Positions 23,535 through 35,005 of a stretch of DNA of 64,000 nucleotides are shown here, piece after piece (within the stretch, counting starts at the first letter, position 1; each line of letters starts with the position of its first letter). Below the pieces are notes generated by a model. That model was not told the origin of the DNA and ran no database searches. It saw only the letters and a list, made by a program, of their open reading frames with translations. The position numbers and the translations under genes were made by a program. Source of the stretch: Lepidurus packardi. Lineage: Eukaryota; Arthropoda; Branchiopoda; Notostraca; Triopsidae. The stretch is from positions 3,844,001 through 3,908,000 of the forward strand of contig JAKZAN010000007.1 of assembly GCA_023053545.1 (NCBI GenBank). Reading direction: 5' to 3'.

Positions 23535-25889
23535 ATGAATAATCCAGTAAGAAGAGGAGGTAAATCGGATCTCTTTCTTAAAAGCATAATCTATTTGTGT
23601 TTGGAATTTGTGATTGTATTAATCTTTTTATTTTCGTTGGCTGTGTAGGCGCTTCCAAGCTGTCTCTCATGAAGAAACCAAAGCCAGAGTGCAAAAGCCC
23701 AGACACTTTCGAATTGGAAGGGCCTCCAGAACTAATTAAATCTGATTTTGCAGTAAACCTTACTCCTGTTCAAAGTAAACTCACTGCAGAAGTTTTTTTC
23801 AGCACTCAAAAACGACTGGCTTTGGGAAATGAGGAGCTTTCGTTAAATGATGCCATTATTCTGGCGGACGACTCGGATTTGGAAGATGATGGAAGTGCAT
23901 TAAATGCTATCAAGACGCAGCTTTTTACAGTAAACTCGGATGATGACTCAGATGTGGTGGAAATTCCTTCGCAAAGATCGTCCAAGAAAGTTCTTCGCGA
24001 GTCGATAGAGTCGGCTATTTCCGAGCTTGATAACTCCTTGTTTGGCCCATCCCAGAAAGAAAATGTACAGTCGTGGATTTCTGGGCAACCGTTTCAAGTT
24101 GGGACTTTTGATTCCTCGCCTCCAACGCTTTATAGCCAAGAAGATGAGTCGCGAACTTGCCTGCAGCATGAAGAGGAGTTATTATCTATTTCCGCCCATT
24201 GTTACCATGAACCTAGCCTTAAAACTGAAACAGCCTCACGACGTGTTCAGTCCATTACCCAAGAAGTACTAAGCAGCCAGCTCAAACAGTTATCTTTGCA
24301 CAATAAAACTAACAACCCTGCCAAATCGGCTCTAGATATGACCATTGAACTCACTTCAGATGACGATGAAGATAAGCTAAAAGACTGTAAGTTGCTTGCA
24401 ATTCCATCCTAAAAAGGAAAACCTTTTTCAACACAATTTTTTTTCAGTTTTTCAGAAGGTACGATCTGTGGCCAAGGTCATCAAAGAAAGAAAGCCAGAT
24501 CACTCGTTTGGATTTCTAGATGACAATTCTCGCAGTTCAGAGGACAGCATGAGCATGTATTTGACACCCATAAACCCTCGTAGAATCAAATCACAGTCCG
24601 TACTAGGGTAGGAAGTCAAATTTGCTCTAATATTTAGTGTTTCGAAATGGAATAAATAATCTTGATTAGGGCTACTAAGGGTAGCCAAGTCAAAGAAAGG
24701 GTGCTGCCTAAGCCCCAATCAATTCCGGATCGTATTGCTGCCAAACAGGAGAACAAATCTGATGCAAAACGAAAGCAGTTGGCCAGCATCCAAATATCAA
24801 GATTTACCAATGGCAGCACAACTTGCAGTTTCTTGGGCTCACTCTCAAGTGCGCACTAAATCATAAACTATTTCTTTTTATAAATATAGTTTTAATACAT
24901 TTATAAAAAATGGATTTGATATTGTTTGTAGGCACCGTTCCTATGGATTGCCATCCTGAAGCTGTTCAATATGTTAGCAACTTCAAGAAGACGAAAGAAA
25001 GTCTAACCAAGCGATTATTCCAGCTTTTCAACAAAGAAATTTTTGATGATAAGGTAAATTGCCCCAGCGCTCTTGTGTGATGATTAATTATGCTTGTCTA
25101 GTTGCCGGGCGATATGGAGATTGTATGGAACGCTCGTCTACTGCGAACGGCAGGCTATTGCAGGAATATGTCTAAGAAAGCCGTCGAAGGCAGCAGCAAA
25201 AGGCTGTCACGTGTCGAACTTTCTTCCAAAGTACTTGACGATGCTGGGAGGTTACGTGATACGTTAGTCCATGAACTTTGCCATGCTGCTGTGTGGGTAA
25301 TTGACGAATGTCGGGGAGGACATGGGCCACTGTGGAAAAAATGGCAAGTTGACTTCCAAATTTGCAACTTTTTACTAAAAATGTGTTTTTAACTTGAATA
25401 ATGGTTTGGAAAAATAGGGCGATGCGAGCTATGCGCAAGTTTCCGGAGCTGCCCCCCATCAAAGTATGCCATAACTTCAAAATAAGCTGTCGTTACGAAT
25501 ATAAGTGTACCGCGTGTTCTTACAGGTATAAATTCAGTGATGTAAAACTGTAGCAAGTATAGTTTTATGTAAAATCTAATTCCGTTTTAATGTCATGTAG
25601 TATTGGTCGTCATTCCAAGTCCGTGGACGTGCAACGGCAAGTGTGTCCTGTCTGCAAATCGTGGTTGCATATGGTGGATACAAAGAACCAGGGTAAATCT
25701 GCGAAAGAAAGTGAAAAAGTTATCGAATCAACACCCAACGCCTTTGCATTGTTTGTAAAGCAGCATTATAAGGACGTGAAGGCGTCCAAGCAAGGTTTGA
25801 CTCATAAAGAAGTTATGCAGATGCTAAGCACAAAGTTCGCAGCCCACAAACTGGAAAAAGCAGTTCAATTGCTCACACTCAAAGATTAA
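23535..25889 (+). CDS. GCNA: Germ cell nuclear acidic protein (SprT-like metalloprotease domain)
   Basis: Eight exons: 23535-23559, 23649-24386, 24448-24607, 24670-24848, 24932-25053, 25102-25343, 25418-25525, 25601-25889; 1863 bp, 620 residues, all phases agree. The first half is acidic and disordered with serine/aspartate patches (DDSDLEDD, NSDDDSDVVEIP), typical of GCNA. The SprT-like domain begins near residue 370 (PEAVQYVSNFKK); HELCH at 465-469 gives the HExxH zinc-protease motif, with GGHGPLW after it. A zinc ribbon (CTAC, then CPVC) and a C-terminal HMG-like segment (FALFVKQHYKDVK) follow. Family members remove DNA-protein crosslinks and protect germ cells. Intron six has a GC donor (TG|GCAAGT) instead of GT. 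The donor of exon four (AA|GTGCGC) is weak and is placed by phase and by similarity around FLGSLS. The start ATG at 23535 gives a nine-residue first exon; I saw no better start. Confidence 0.9.
25344..25417 (+). other. GC-AG intron in GCNA
   Basis: The exon ends AAAAAATG and the intron starts GCAAGTTG, matching the extended consensus of GC donors. It ends AAAAATAG. Only this choice joins KKW to AMRAMRKFPELPP in phase 2, which fits the family; the alternative GTTGAC four bases on breaks the frame. Confidence 0.8.
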
Positions 25890-25907
25890 GAGAGGTTGTT
25901 TTAAGGT

Positions 25908-26195
25908 ACAGTAACGAACTTATTGATCACGACGTGGACTTTGCAAATTGACCAATCACATTGCTTATCCGCAGTTTAGACCAATCCTGTCATTTCTAAC
26001 CTTCTACTACGTAAGGTTCTCAGCACGATATCACTTTTAAAATTTCCCAGTCAATTGAAATAGCAGGTCACTCAATTAATTAAATTAACCTACTCATCTA
26101 ATTGACTGGGGAGTTTAGAAGGATTTTCCCTACCTAAGCGTAGTACAAGGGTAGATATGACAGGATTGGTCTAAACTTGGGATAAGCCATGTGAC
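25908..26195. repeat. Foldback (long terminal inverted repeat) element, copy 1
   Basis: AGTTTAGACCAATCCTGTCAT at 25973-25993 is exactly inverted at 26157-26177, and the match continues outward (TTGCTTATCC / GGATAAGCCA) and, more weakly, inward (CCTTCTA and CAGTCAATT motifs), so nearly the whole element can fold on itself. A second copy lies at 39652-39870. No coding capacity. Confidence 0.8.
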
Positions 26196-26406
26196 TTTCA
26201 AAGTTGACTTAAAAGTAGACTTGACAGTAGACGTACAAGTCGGCTTAAGAGTTGACTCACAAGTTGACTGAGGAGTTGGCGTAAAAGTTGGCTTGAAAGT
26301 CGACTTAATTAGTAAACTTAAAAGCCGGCTTAAAAGTGGACTTAAAAGTAAACTTTAAAGTAGACCTAAGAATAGACTTAAAGTTGACTTGAAAGTCTAT
26401 CGAAGA
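26193..26406. repeat. 12-bp minisatellite, unit like AGTTGACTTAAA
   Basis: About 17 tandem, diverged units (AGTTGACTTAAA, AGTAGACTTGAC, AGTCGGCTTAAG, AGTGGACTTAAA and so on) run up to the border of the duplicated segment. The left copy of the duplication has only about four units at the same border (22859-22905), so the array changed length after, or with, the duplication. Confidence 0.85.
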
Positions 26407-27011
26407 CATGCGCTTATAAGCGTTCGAGATGAGTAGACTTCTGGTTTATGAGCGTTTTATTTCAACTAGTCGACTTAAGACTTTGAAAGTCTACTTTTAG
26501 GTTTGGTCTCAGGTCAGGTAATTTAAGTCTATAACGAGCACTCATGTGCCAAGACTTAAGCTTAGCCCCGCCCCCTTGTTTATTTCTTTCTTTTGTTTAT
26601 TACGCGTATGCCGAGAGACTGCGTACCTTCCAAGAATACGCAACTTTTGATATATTGCAATTGGTTTTAATTCTTGTAATTGGCCATCAACGATTTTTCC
26701 CTCGAAGTACTGTATTGAAGTTTGGGACAAGAACGGTGAAGCACGAGCGTAAGTTGCAAACAACCAATTGGAGACTATTATCCCCTCAACATCTTCTCAG
26801 CCATATCGTCAGTTGTCCGGATAATATTAAAAACTGATTCAAGAGTGGAAGAAATTGACTGCCCCACAGAACAAAACAATAACTTTCTATTGAAATCCAT
26901 ACTCGAAAAACGAAGAATTCGTACATTGTTCATTTTCGACAAGCACCGCCCCATGAGTGGAGCAATTCTAAACTTATGCTTATAACCGTTCGTTTTGGAC
27001 TCTCCAAGTCG
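26380..27011 (+). repeat. Right copy of the segmental duplication flanking GCNA
   Basis: It matches 22859-23345 in direct orientation, starting at the minisatellite edge. It ends at CCAAGTCGA and continues straight into a piece of GCNA exon two, so about 0.7 kb (left-copy 23346-24031) is missing from this copy. Confidence 0.85.
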
Positions 27012-27074
27012 AACTCCTTGTTTGACCCATCCAAGAAAGAACATGCACAGTCGTGGATTCTGGACAACCGTTTC
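27012..27074 (+). pseudogene. Fragment of GCNA exon 2
   Basis: AACTCCTTGTTTGACCCATCC and CAGTCGTGGATT...CAACCGTTTC match GCNA coding bases 24032-24094 at about 90 percent by eye with a one-base gap. It is joined to the duplicated 5' flank and followed by unrelated sequence. It is a dead remnant of a second GCNA copy or a rearranged duplication. Confidence 0.8.
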
Positions 27075-27504
27075 TGTAAAGGATATTCTAAATAAGCTCC
27101 GTATCATTGTAAGCATAATATCATCGTATCATCCCTCCACGTTGTTTCTAGTGGCTTCAAGACATAGGTACTAGACGTACCAGTAAAGTTTAACGTCCAT
27201 AATGACCATAGCTTGTCAGTGACATTGTATTGTATTTGTGAGCTTTTAATAAAAAGAATTGAAAACACATATAGACTTGTTATTATTCTGAATGATTTGG
27301 ATTCGTAAACAAAAACTAAGTACGGATTTTTTATTACACTTTAAATACATATAAAAAATTCAACATAATAATTCAAATTTCAAGAGGATAGAAGGTATGG
27401 CTATAAGCGAACCGTCATATTTTTTATAAATCGAGCAAGAAGACGGATCACTTTATACAAACTTTGTATACCAGATTTGTTCATACGTTGTACTTATAGA
27501 TGTT

Positions 27505-27597
27505 TCGATGATAAGGATATAAAAGCCCACGACCGCGTGGATAACACGCGCGACTGGGGACCAAGAGGTCTTCGGTTCGATTCCCTGTCGAGACATT
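27505..27597 (+). other. tRNA-like sequence (SINE head or tRNA pseudogene)
   Basis: It contains GACCGCGTGGATAACACGCG (A-box-like) and, about 35 bases later, GGTTCGATTCC, an exact B-box. The flanks TGTTTCGAT and GTCGAGACA could pair as a rough acceptor stem, but the D and anticodon arms do not fold cleanly. It resembles an arginine tRNA with a deletion, so a tRNA-derived SINE or decayed tRNA is more likely than a working tRNA. Confidence 0.4.
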
Positions 27598-28524
27598 TTA
27601 TTTCGTCGAAATAATAAATGGGTCCCTTTCCCTGTACCATATGCCTTCCCGGCAAGGTTCCTATTCCAATATTCGAAATTGTTGTGCTTCGGCATTATGA
27701 GCTCGAATATCAAGGATAGGAAACCGAGCAGGGAGTTGGGAACAGGGAAAGGGGCGAGGCTCTCCATTTTTAAAAATTTTTGAAGGGGACCCCCTTGATC
27801 GTGCAGGGATCCTTATGGAAAAAAGCCCAGAAAACGCTTTCCCAGAGCGAAAAAAGACCACGCCCCTTTTTTGGTCCAATCCACCAATAGGGTTGATCCA
27901 TTTCGGAGGTCACGCCCTCTTTTTGGCGCTTTTCTTGAAAAATCACCAAAAATATAAAAAAAAATCGCTTTTATTCAAAATATTACGAATCATACAACAC
28001 AATTATTTGCATTTTTTGGGAAACTAGATTTTGCGGGTAATGTTTTCGTATAACAAATAAGAAATTCTGAGGGTCATTGAAGGTTATCTGGAGCCAGGAT
28101 AGTAATCCCATACATAACTCTGCCACGTGGCACGCCATGTTTTCGCTTTGTTTAATTTGCAGAATAGGAGAAGAATTAAGAATGTGTTTCCTAAGAAACA
28201 AGAAAAAAAATTGCGAACTGGAGCAGGCAAAAAGTGAAAAGAATAATTCCAGCGGCAACTTGTTTGAGCATGTCTAGCCAAACTGAACAAAATCGTCTAT
28301 TTTAAACGTTAATTTATAAAACGTTTGCATGCCCAAACGTTTGACTTGGAATACTGCACTGAAAACACGTCCAACCTCCAAAAATGAAGCTAAGTTAATG
28401 CTTATGAATCAACAGGAATGTTGTTCGTAACTACAAATAGAGTAAGCTACCGAAATTCAGCGCAAGAAGACAACAACGAAATGAAGACAACAATGTAGTT
28501 TCTTTGCAATCCCAGAGAATATGT

Positions 28525-30500
28525 TTATACAATCTTTGCACCCAGCGTAGCCACTCTATTGTTAATTACAAATTTTTCTTGTCGCTTCTTTTCCTCCTTG
28601 AATGCCAAAGTATTAGATTTCTTCTCAATTCTTCGCTCCTAATGGAAATAAAATGTAAGAAATCAGTAAAAAAAAATAAATAAAAAAAAATTAAGGTAGA
28701 ATCTTACTCGTCTAAATTCCTTTAGAGCTTGTTTTCTCAGCCTTCGATCTTCCGGAGTTTCGTCTTTCGGGCGAATAGACATGGTGGACATCGTGCTGAG
28801 AATAGATTCTGTTTCTACTCTGTCTCTTTCAGGTCCAGGTTGCTTATTAGCCTCATTAAGCTCATCCAAGAACTTTTTGGTCAGGCCAGGCTTACCCAGT
28901 ACATCGAAAGGTATTCCGGTTTTGCCACTAACTCGAATTCGTGGCTTCAAGAATAATTTACATTAGTAATTAAATTTTCAGCTTCATAGGGTCTCAGGTT
29001 TACCTTGCCCTGTTCCGAGATTAGCTTTGGATGGTTGTAAATGTTGGAATAAGTGCTCAAAAATGACTCACAATCCCATTTTTCCTTAGTTTCATCTTCC
29101 TCTTCTTCTTCCAAATCAGAGCCACTACTTTCATCTGGAAGTCGAACTTTGTACTCGTCTTCGCCCCAACCTTTGCGCCCGACTTGATCACCTAATCTCC
29201 TTTGACTTTCCACCTCCTTTTCAAACTTGTCAGCCAAACGGAGAAGCTCACTGCTCTGGACAACGCCTTCCACTTCGTCTCCATCCAAAGCTCCAATTTC
29301 TGGATCATCATAAGACGCGAATAACTAGAAAAAGAAAAGAACGAATGAAACGTTAACCAAAATCATGTTCCGCCATCAACTACGAATTACGCCATCAAGT
29401 ATGAATTACGCCATCAACTTGCCTTTTCAAAACGATCGTCCAAAAGTGTCAACTGTTCATTTCTTCTCATAACCGAACTCGACATGGAATATTCTGTGAA
29501 CCTAGAACGTGTTTCTTCGTCGTCGTCGTCGAACTCCACAGGGGAAAACCTGCCACCAAATCGCATTGCACCCAAAGTGTCTTCCCTTTCGGCTTTGGTA
29601 CTGTCATTGTCCGAGTCGTCAAACAAATCATCGTGATCCTCATCATGCCTTTAAGGGAGTTATGTTGAATACTGAGACGGTCCATACTGAGGAATAACTT
29701 ACTCCATATCGTCACCACAGGCTTCCTCAGGACCTATCGCATTAGCTTTGAGAATGAAATCGTCTTCCAACTCATTGTCTGGATCCTCAAAGTTAAAATC
29801 ATCATCCAAAGCTGCGACAACGTCAGGATCCAAGTCAGGTCGAGGGCCCGGATGAGGGGCAGCTTTGTTCAGCAAACCAACTTTCTCCTCAAACTCAGAA
29901 GGAAACACCGATGACGGTAACTGCAACTTCATATTCTAAGAAGGATAAACTTATATTAGTAATTATTAAGCAGAAGCCAATTGTTGTGCAGCCTACAATG
30001 GTTTCATCTTTGGCAGGAGGAGCTTTCCAAACTTTCTGACCTTTAGGATTCTCTTCTAACACCCATACTGTTTCGTTGTCTGGTTCTTTGAGGTGCTGTA
30101 AATAGTTATAGTCGTCGTCGAAATAAATTCCAAATTCTAGTTGCTCCTCTTTACGCTTCAAAGGATCCTGGTACGATATTTACATGATTAACATTTCTCT
30201 AAGAATTTAAATGTGTAATTCATACCACTTTGGGAGTCTCTTTCTCCTTGCCATGGCTAGTGGCCTTTTCCTGTCTTTTAGCTACTGGAACCAAGACACG
30301 CTGTGGCGCTTTGTCATCTGCTGCCAAAGGATCATGCTGACTTCTATGAACGAGTGTGAACGTAACCGCGGTCTTTTTGTCAATATATTTCTTGACTTTG
30401 GGCTGAAATTAAAGAGACAGAAAATAAATATTATAAATTTGAAATTGTACTTGTAAGTTTCTATAATTACAAAACCTTGGATTATATAGAAACTTACCAT
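28525..30500 (-). CDS. LTV1: LTV1, 40S ribosomal subunit assembly factor
   Basis: Eight coding exons: 30500-30498, 30402-30226, 30167-29997, 29935-29703, 29648-29423, 29324-29004, 28944-28708, 28638-28525; 1482 bp, 493 residues, all in phase. Family landmarks in order: PKVKKYIDKKTAVTF at the N-terminus, HRSQHDPLAADD, FDDDYNYLQHLKEP, LPSSVFPSEFEEKVGLLNKA, LDPDVVAALDDDFNFEDP, SRFTEYSMSSSVMRRNEQL, KWDCESFLSTYSN and a basic C-terminus (EKKRQEKF). Human LTV1 is of similar length (about 475). LTV1 helps pre-40S particle maturation and nuclear export. Exon one contributes only the ATG, directly followed by GTAAGT. The intron after FEK uses a GC donor (AAG|GCAAGT). Introns are 58-98 bp, apart from somewhat shorter or similar ones near the ends. 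Its 5' end faces the unrecognised + gene at 35006. Confidence 0.94.
29325..29422 (-). other. GC-AG intron of LTV1 with an internal tandem repeat
   Basis: The donor is AAG|GCAAGTTGATGG. Next to it the unit CGCCATCAACTACGAATTA (plus strand) occurs nearly three times between 29371 and 29420, so segments like the donor region are repeated within the intron. No competing GT gives the right phase. Confidence 0.75.
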
Positions 30501-33500
30501 TTTAATTTGTTTTGAATATCAACTGTTTCCTAACATGCTCTCACGCGTCTGGATTGCTAAACTCAGAAATGCGAAACGCTAAAAGGTGAAACTGGTATCG
30601 CGGTGGTTCCTAATAGTCCGTTAATAGCAAAATAATATTTATTAGAGAATCATTTAGGATAACTTCCGATACTAAGATAAAAATTAGATTTATAAATATT
30701 CTGAATTAAACCGAAATTACTTAAGTCCGTGTTACAAATTTACATCGTTACAATCGTCCGTGTTACAAAAGTACATCGTCCGTCGTACATATTTTACCTT
30801 TTCGCGTTCAATCCACATGTGTCATGCTCTCATGCGTTGTGCATGACTCAAAGGCGAACTGTGAACGCTTCGAGGTGAAAGGCCACGGATTTCAAAGGCT
30901 ACTTTTTTTTTTTTTTAACTAATACCATTATGTTATTTGCGGAGACGTACAGATGTGATCTTTTTCTACACTCCCTGTAAAAAAAGAAAATACAAAATGT
31001 AGCTTTTTTAAGAAGAGGAAAAAGTTAAAATCCCACTTTGGACAGCGTAAATCAGACAACAATTGAGCAAATGTCTTTTACGGCATCTTGAATAAGTGGC
31101 GGATCATGGGGATCTTATGTGACCTGATCTGCACCTGGTGTTGCTGTTTACATTCGATAAAGTTATTATGATAAACAGAAGCCTAAATCATACTAACAGT
31201 TCAGGACACGGTGTAGATTCGTTTTAAGTTCAAACGATTTAAGACTTGTCGGACGATTTTGAAAAGTGCCTGAGGGCACATAAGCCCATGGTCCGCCATC
31301 TTTTTCAAAAGGCCGTAAGAGACACTTGGTTAATACAACGCAAAAATGGTATTATACAGGTAAAACATCTTAAGTTAACAATAACAGTACATAAGCAACT
31401 AACGAGACAAAGAAAAAAGTAACAATCAGGGATGAAAAGTTAACAATATAATAACAAAGGGTATTTTAGGATAATATATTTTAAAATGGGTTATGCCGAG
31501 ACTGTTTCGGCAGCGCGCGGAGTTTTGATAGACCAAAAGCTATTGCTTTTTTTCTCCACGATGCTGCAATTACAAGGCCTGTCGGTTAGAAATCAGTAAC
31601 AATAACGAAATAAAACTTGTTGTAAAAAACTATAGTAAATTAAACTTAAACTTAGGGATAATGCACCTCCAAATTCCATTTAAATCAGTAAGATAACAAT
31701 TGCATTTGAGATAAACTTATCTACAAAATAACACGATATTACTAGAAGATTCGTTAGGTTTGCAAACCCTGACTTAATCGATGACACGTTAGCCAATTCG
31801 GATTGAGACACAAAACGCTGCAGAGTTTCAACATTTGGACTTTGCACAATCAAACGAATGGAGGACGTAAGAAAGTGATACTTTCTCGAGCGTTGCGGTA
31901 AAGCATAACCTATTTTTCGTCACCTAAGAACCCATGAGATAATTTCTAGCCGGTGTGGTGACTTATGGGTTGCATGCATTACACAGGCAAGTTACAATGC
32001 AGCACTATACTTGCCATAGTCCCGCAAAGAAAGTATGCCAGAAGAAGGCGGCCTTGGCCGTCAACAACGAACAACATAAAAAGAAGTCCTACTTTTACTT
32101 TCTATACTCACCACTCTTTTTAACTTTCAGTTCATCCTCACAAATTACGTGACAAAAACGTGCTAACCTTCTAATCTAATCTTATGCCTGATTACACCCC
32201 GAACGAAACCCATCACACATGATTGATTTTTTCCCACCCTCCCAAAATGAAACCGATGATTCCACTAACGTTCTCACAATAATTTACAAGTGATCCCCTG
32301 CAAATTTCAACTCATCCTTTCATGAAGAGCAAAAGGGACGATGATCCGACGATAAATATTTGTCTGATTTAGCCAACTTTGGTTTGAACGAAGTGCCCGC
32401 GGCCGCCTGTTCACCGACCGTAAGAGTAAAGTTTGGCAATGAAAGTCTTGGGCGTCGAAGTTGACGTTTAAAGATACGCCAACTTCCCGAATGTCAGGCT
32501 AAAATTATCTCCGTCTGCGTAAGCAAATTGGTTACGTCATAGAACAGGTCAATATTATCGTACATTGTTTTTTAGTCATTAAAATATTAAACGCGAATGC
32601 TTTCGTACACCTGTACACCCTGGCCGGGGAAGAAAAACATGGCCTCATTGCTGGAGCTCTTGGCTGGTTCGTTGGCAGGCTTTATCTAAGCTACGGTGGT
32701 TCGGTTCCTTAGAGACATGATTAGGCTAGTATCCCAGCTCCCGCTACTGGCGTTAATTACTTCTTATGCAATCCAACGCCGAACAAACGCCACTGAGACA
32801 GGGCCCGCGGACTTTCTTCCTAATGATCGAGATAAATAAAGAAAAAGACAACAGAACAGCTGTGGCACCATAATTATTCCAAGTCTTTATTATCCCACCC
32901 TAAACTTGACATAAAAAAGGGAACTGGGTTCATTAGAATCCGGCTAAGAGCTAAGTAAGGCAAGCCGAAAGTGAAAGTCCAAGCAATCACCAATCTGTTG
33001 TCGTGTAACTCCAAACCAATCTGCTGATTGTGGAGCAACAGTTTGTATTTTTTTTGGTCAGTGTATTATGCGCCGTATATTTAGCCTGCAACGTCCTTGT
33101 CTCATTCTTATCGCTGGGAAGCAAATAACACGAACATACCATGGGTCAACACACGCGATTTCTCTTGGCAAGTGTACCAAAACCTTGTATTCTCAATCTG
33201 GAAATCTCAGCCTGGAAACTTTAAAGAACATCAGTACAATACAATACTCCCCCGACTTGACTCTTGTACTGTACTCTATATTGTAGTTACCACTTCACGG
33301 CTAAGAACAAACCCTCAGTCCCAAAGCAATAAGAGCGACCTTCCAGCGAAGCGAGAAAGCCTCGGCGATCGGTCTAGTACTTGGGAAACTCCTCTTCTTT
33401 TAACTTGGTCAGGTGCGAAATTGCCTCTAACTCCTCACAATCTGCTGCAGCCCTGCTTGTCGCCGAAAGAAGACAATAGTTAAGCGTAGGCCGTTACGCT

Positions 33501-35005
33501 GGACGAGGTTGCTCTTTCGACGATGATATTCATCACAGGAGAAGTGACAGGCCGTAAACAAACACATGTCCTTTGCATCAAAGTTTGCGTCCCATCAAAA
33601 AACCCATTTGGTCACGAACTATCGCTTTCCCAGTTTATAGGACACGTGCCACAATTTGGCATTGACTACAAGAAAAACAAGAGCGTTTTCTTTCGTAATT
33701 CCAGAATTTACATGGCTTCTTTGCAGAACAGTCCTCCAGGAAATGGGCAAAAATTATCCTCCCTCATACTGTGTTACTTCCTCTACTTTTAATGCATTGG
33801 GAAGATCCTTGAGTCCGAGAACGCAGTGGAGCTTGACGTAACAAGGATTTTGGTGTATCCAGACCCGCATCCCGCCCTTTTTCCTGCCTTTTCTTCATGT
33901 ATAGCAGACAAACTAAAGTTGAACTTTTTCTCGCGTTCCAACGTTGCGCTTTTTTAGGAATTTTTTAGGATTTTCTGTTTGCACCAAAAAGAGTTTATCT
34001 CTCTTCCTCTTCTCTTCAGAAAGTCCGAAATGGTCTCTTGTTCGATAAAGTTAATCGATTTGACCGGTTTCTAAGTGCCTTCGTCAGAACGGATGGAACA
34101 CTCCGAAAAAATAAAGAAAAAAATCTGCTGGCAGAAATATGACAGCATTACCGTCAAGTCCGAGAGACCAATACTAGTCCCTTAGCAGCGCGACCTCCGA
34201 AAAGGAAAAGAAAGTAGAAAAATCCTGGCTTGAGTTACATTTGTAACTATATTGAAAAGGGTTTCCGAGCCAGCTTTATGGCTCTGGAAGCGGGTGCTCA
34301 AGTTGAAAAGCCTTAGGTCCATAAGAGGCGGCAGTTGGTTCAATTTATTTACGGATTTCGCGGAAACATTTTATTCCGAGCTTAAGACTCTATAAGATAA
34401 CGTATGCGAACCTGTGAGGCAATATAGTGGATCCCCCCCCCCAAAAAAAAAAAAAAAAAAAAAAAGAAAAAAGAATCACTATTAAAAATCGATAGTTGGC
34501 CAAGGCCGTAGCGTTATGGTTCCAGGTGTTAAGCCTGAGTAAAGGTAGGAGGTGGAGAATTAACAGGAAGGGGGGGGGGAGTCTGTTCTGTCAGCCGGAA
34601 ACATTATCCCTGCTGTCTGCTTACCTTTACCCAGCCCCCCAGTATACTGTAGTCTCAACGTTATTGCAAAACACAGACGTCCGTAGTCCCATGGCTCCTG
34701 TGCATGAATTCGGGGATTCTTTCCGAGAAACTATTCAGTTACCTGTACGCCGTGAAGGAGTGACCATCGGAGTACTATGGTCCTCTTCAGTTTATACGCG
34801 AACAACGTGTGCCGGATTGTTTGGACCTTACAGTTAAGCCTAGAAACACTTCTTCGCCCGTTGGTTTAAGAATTCAATTCAGTTTTCAATTCTTCATATA
34901 GTGTGGATAGGAATAGTGTGACTATTAATGGAACATTTTAAGCATCGAATGGAGGAAGTTGATGTGTATAGAATCACCAAGTGAGCAATCCTGAACGAAG
35001 TTGTC
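30501..35005. other. Intergenic region between divergent LTV1 and the gene at 35006
   Basis: No recognisable exon. Short open frames at 33097-33483 and 34496-34837 are not recognised and have no family features. There is an A run near 34447-34464 and a G run near 34571-34579. Promoters of both neighbours should lie here. Confidence 0.55.

Larger units (their letters stand above)
25890..28524. other. Repeat-rich spacer between GCNA and LTV1
   Basis: The two genes converge on this spacer. It holds a foldback element (25908-26195), a 12-bp minisatellite (26193-26406), the right copy of the duplication (to about 27011) with a GCNA exon scrap (27012-27074), and a tRNA-like sequence (27505-27597). 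No other exon was recognised. Confidence 0.75.

Noticed and set aside
25344-25352. GTTGAC as the GCNA donor after KKWQ
   Set aside because: It puts the next exon out of frame, whereas the GC donor restores the family sequence.
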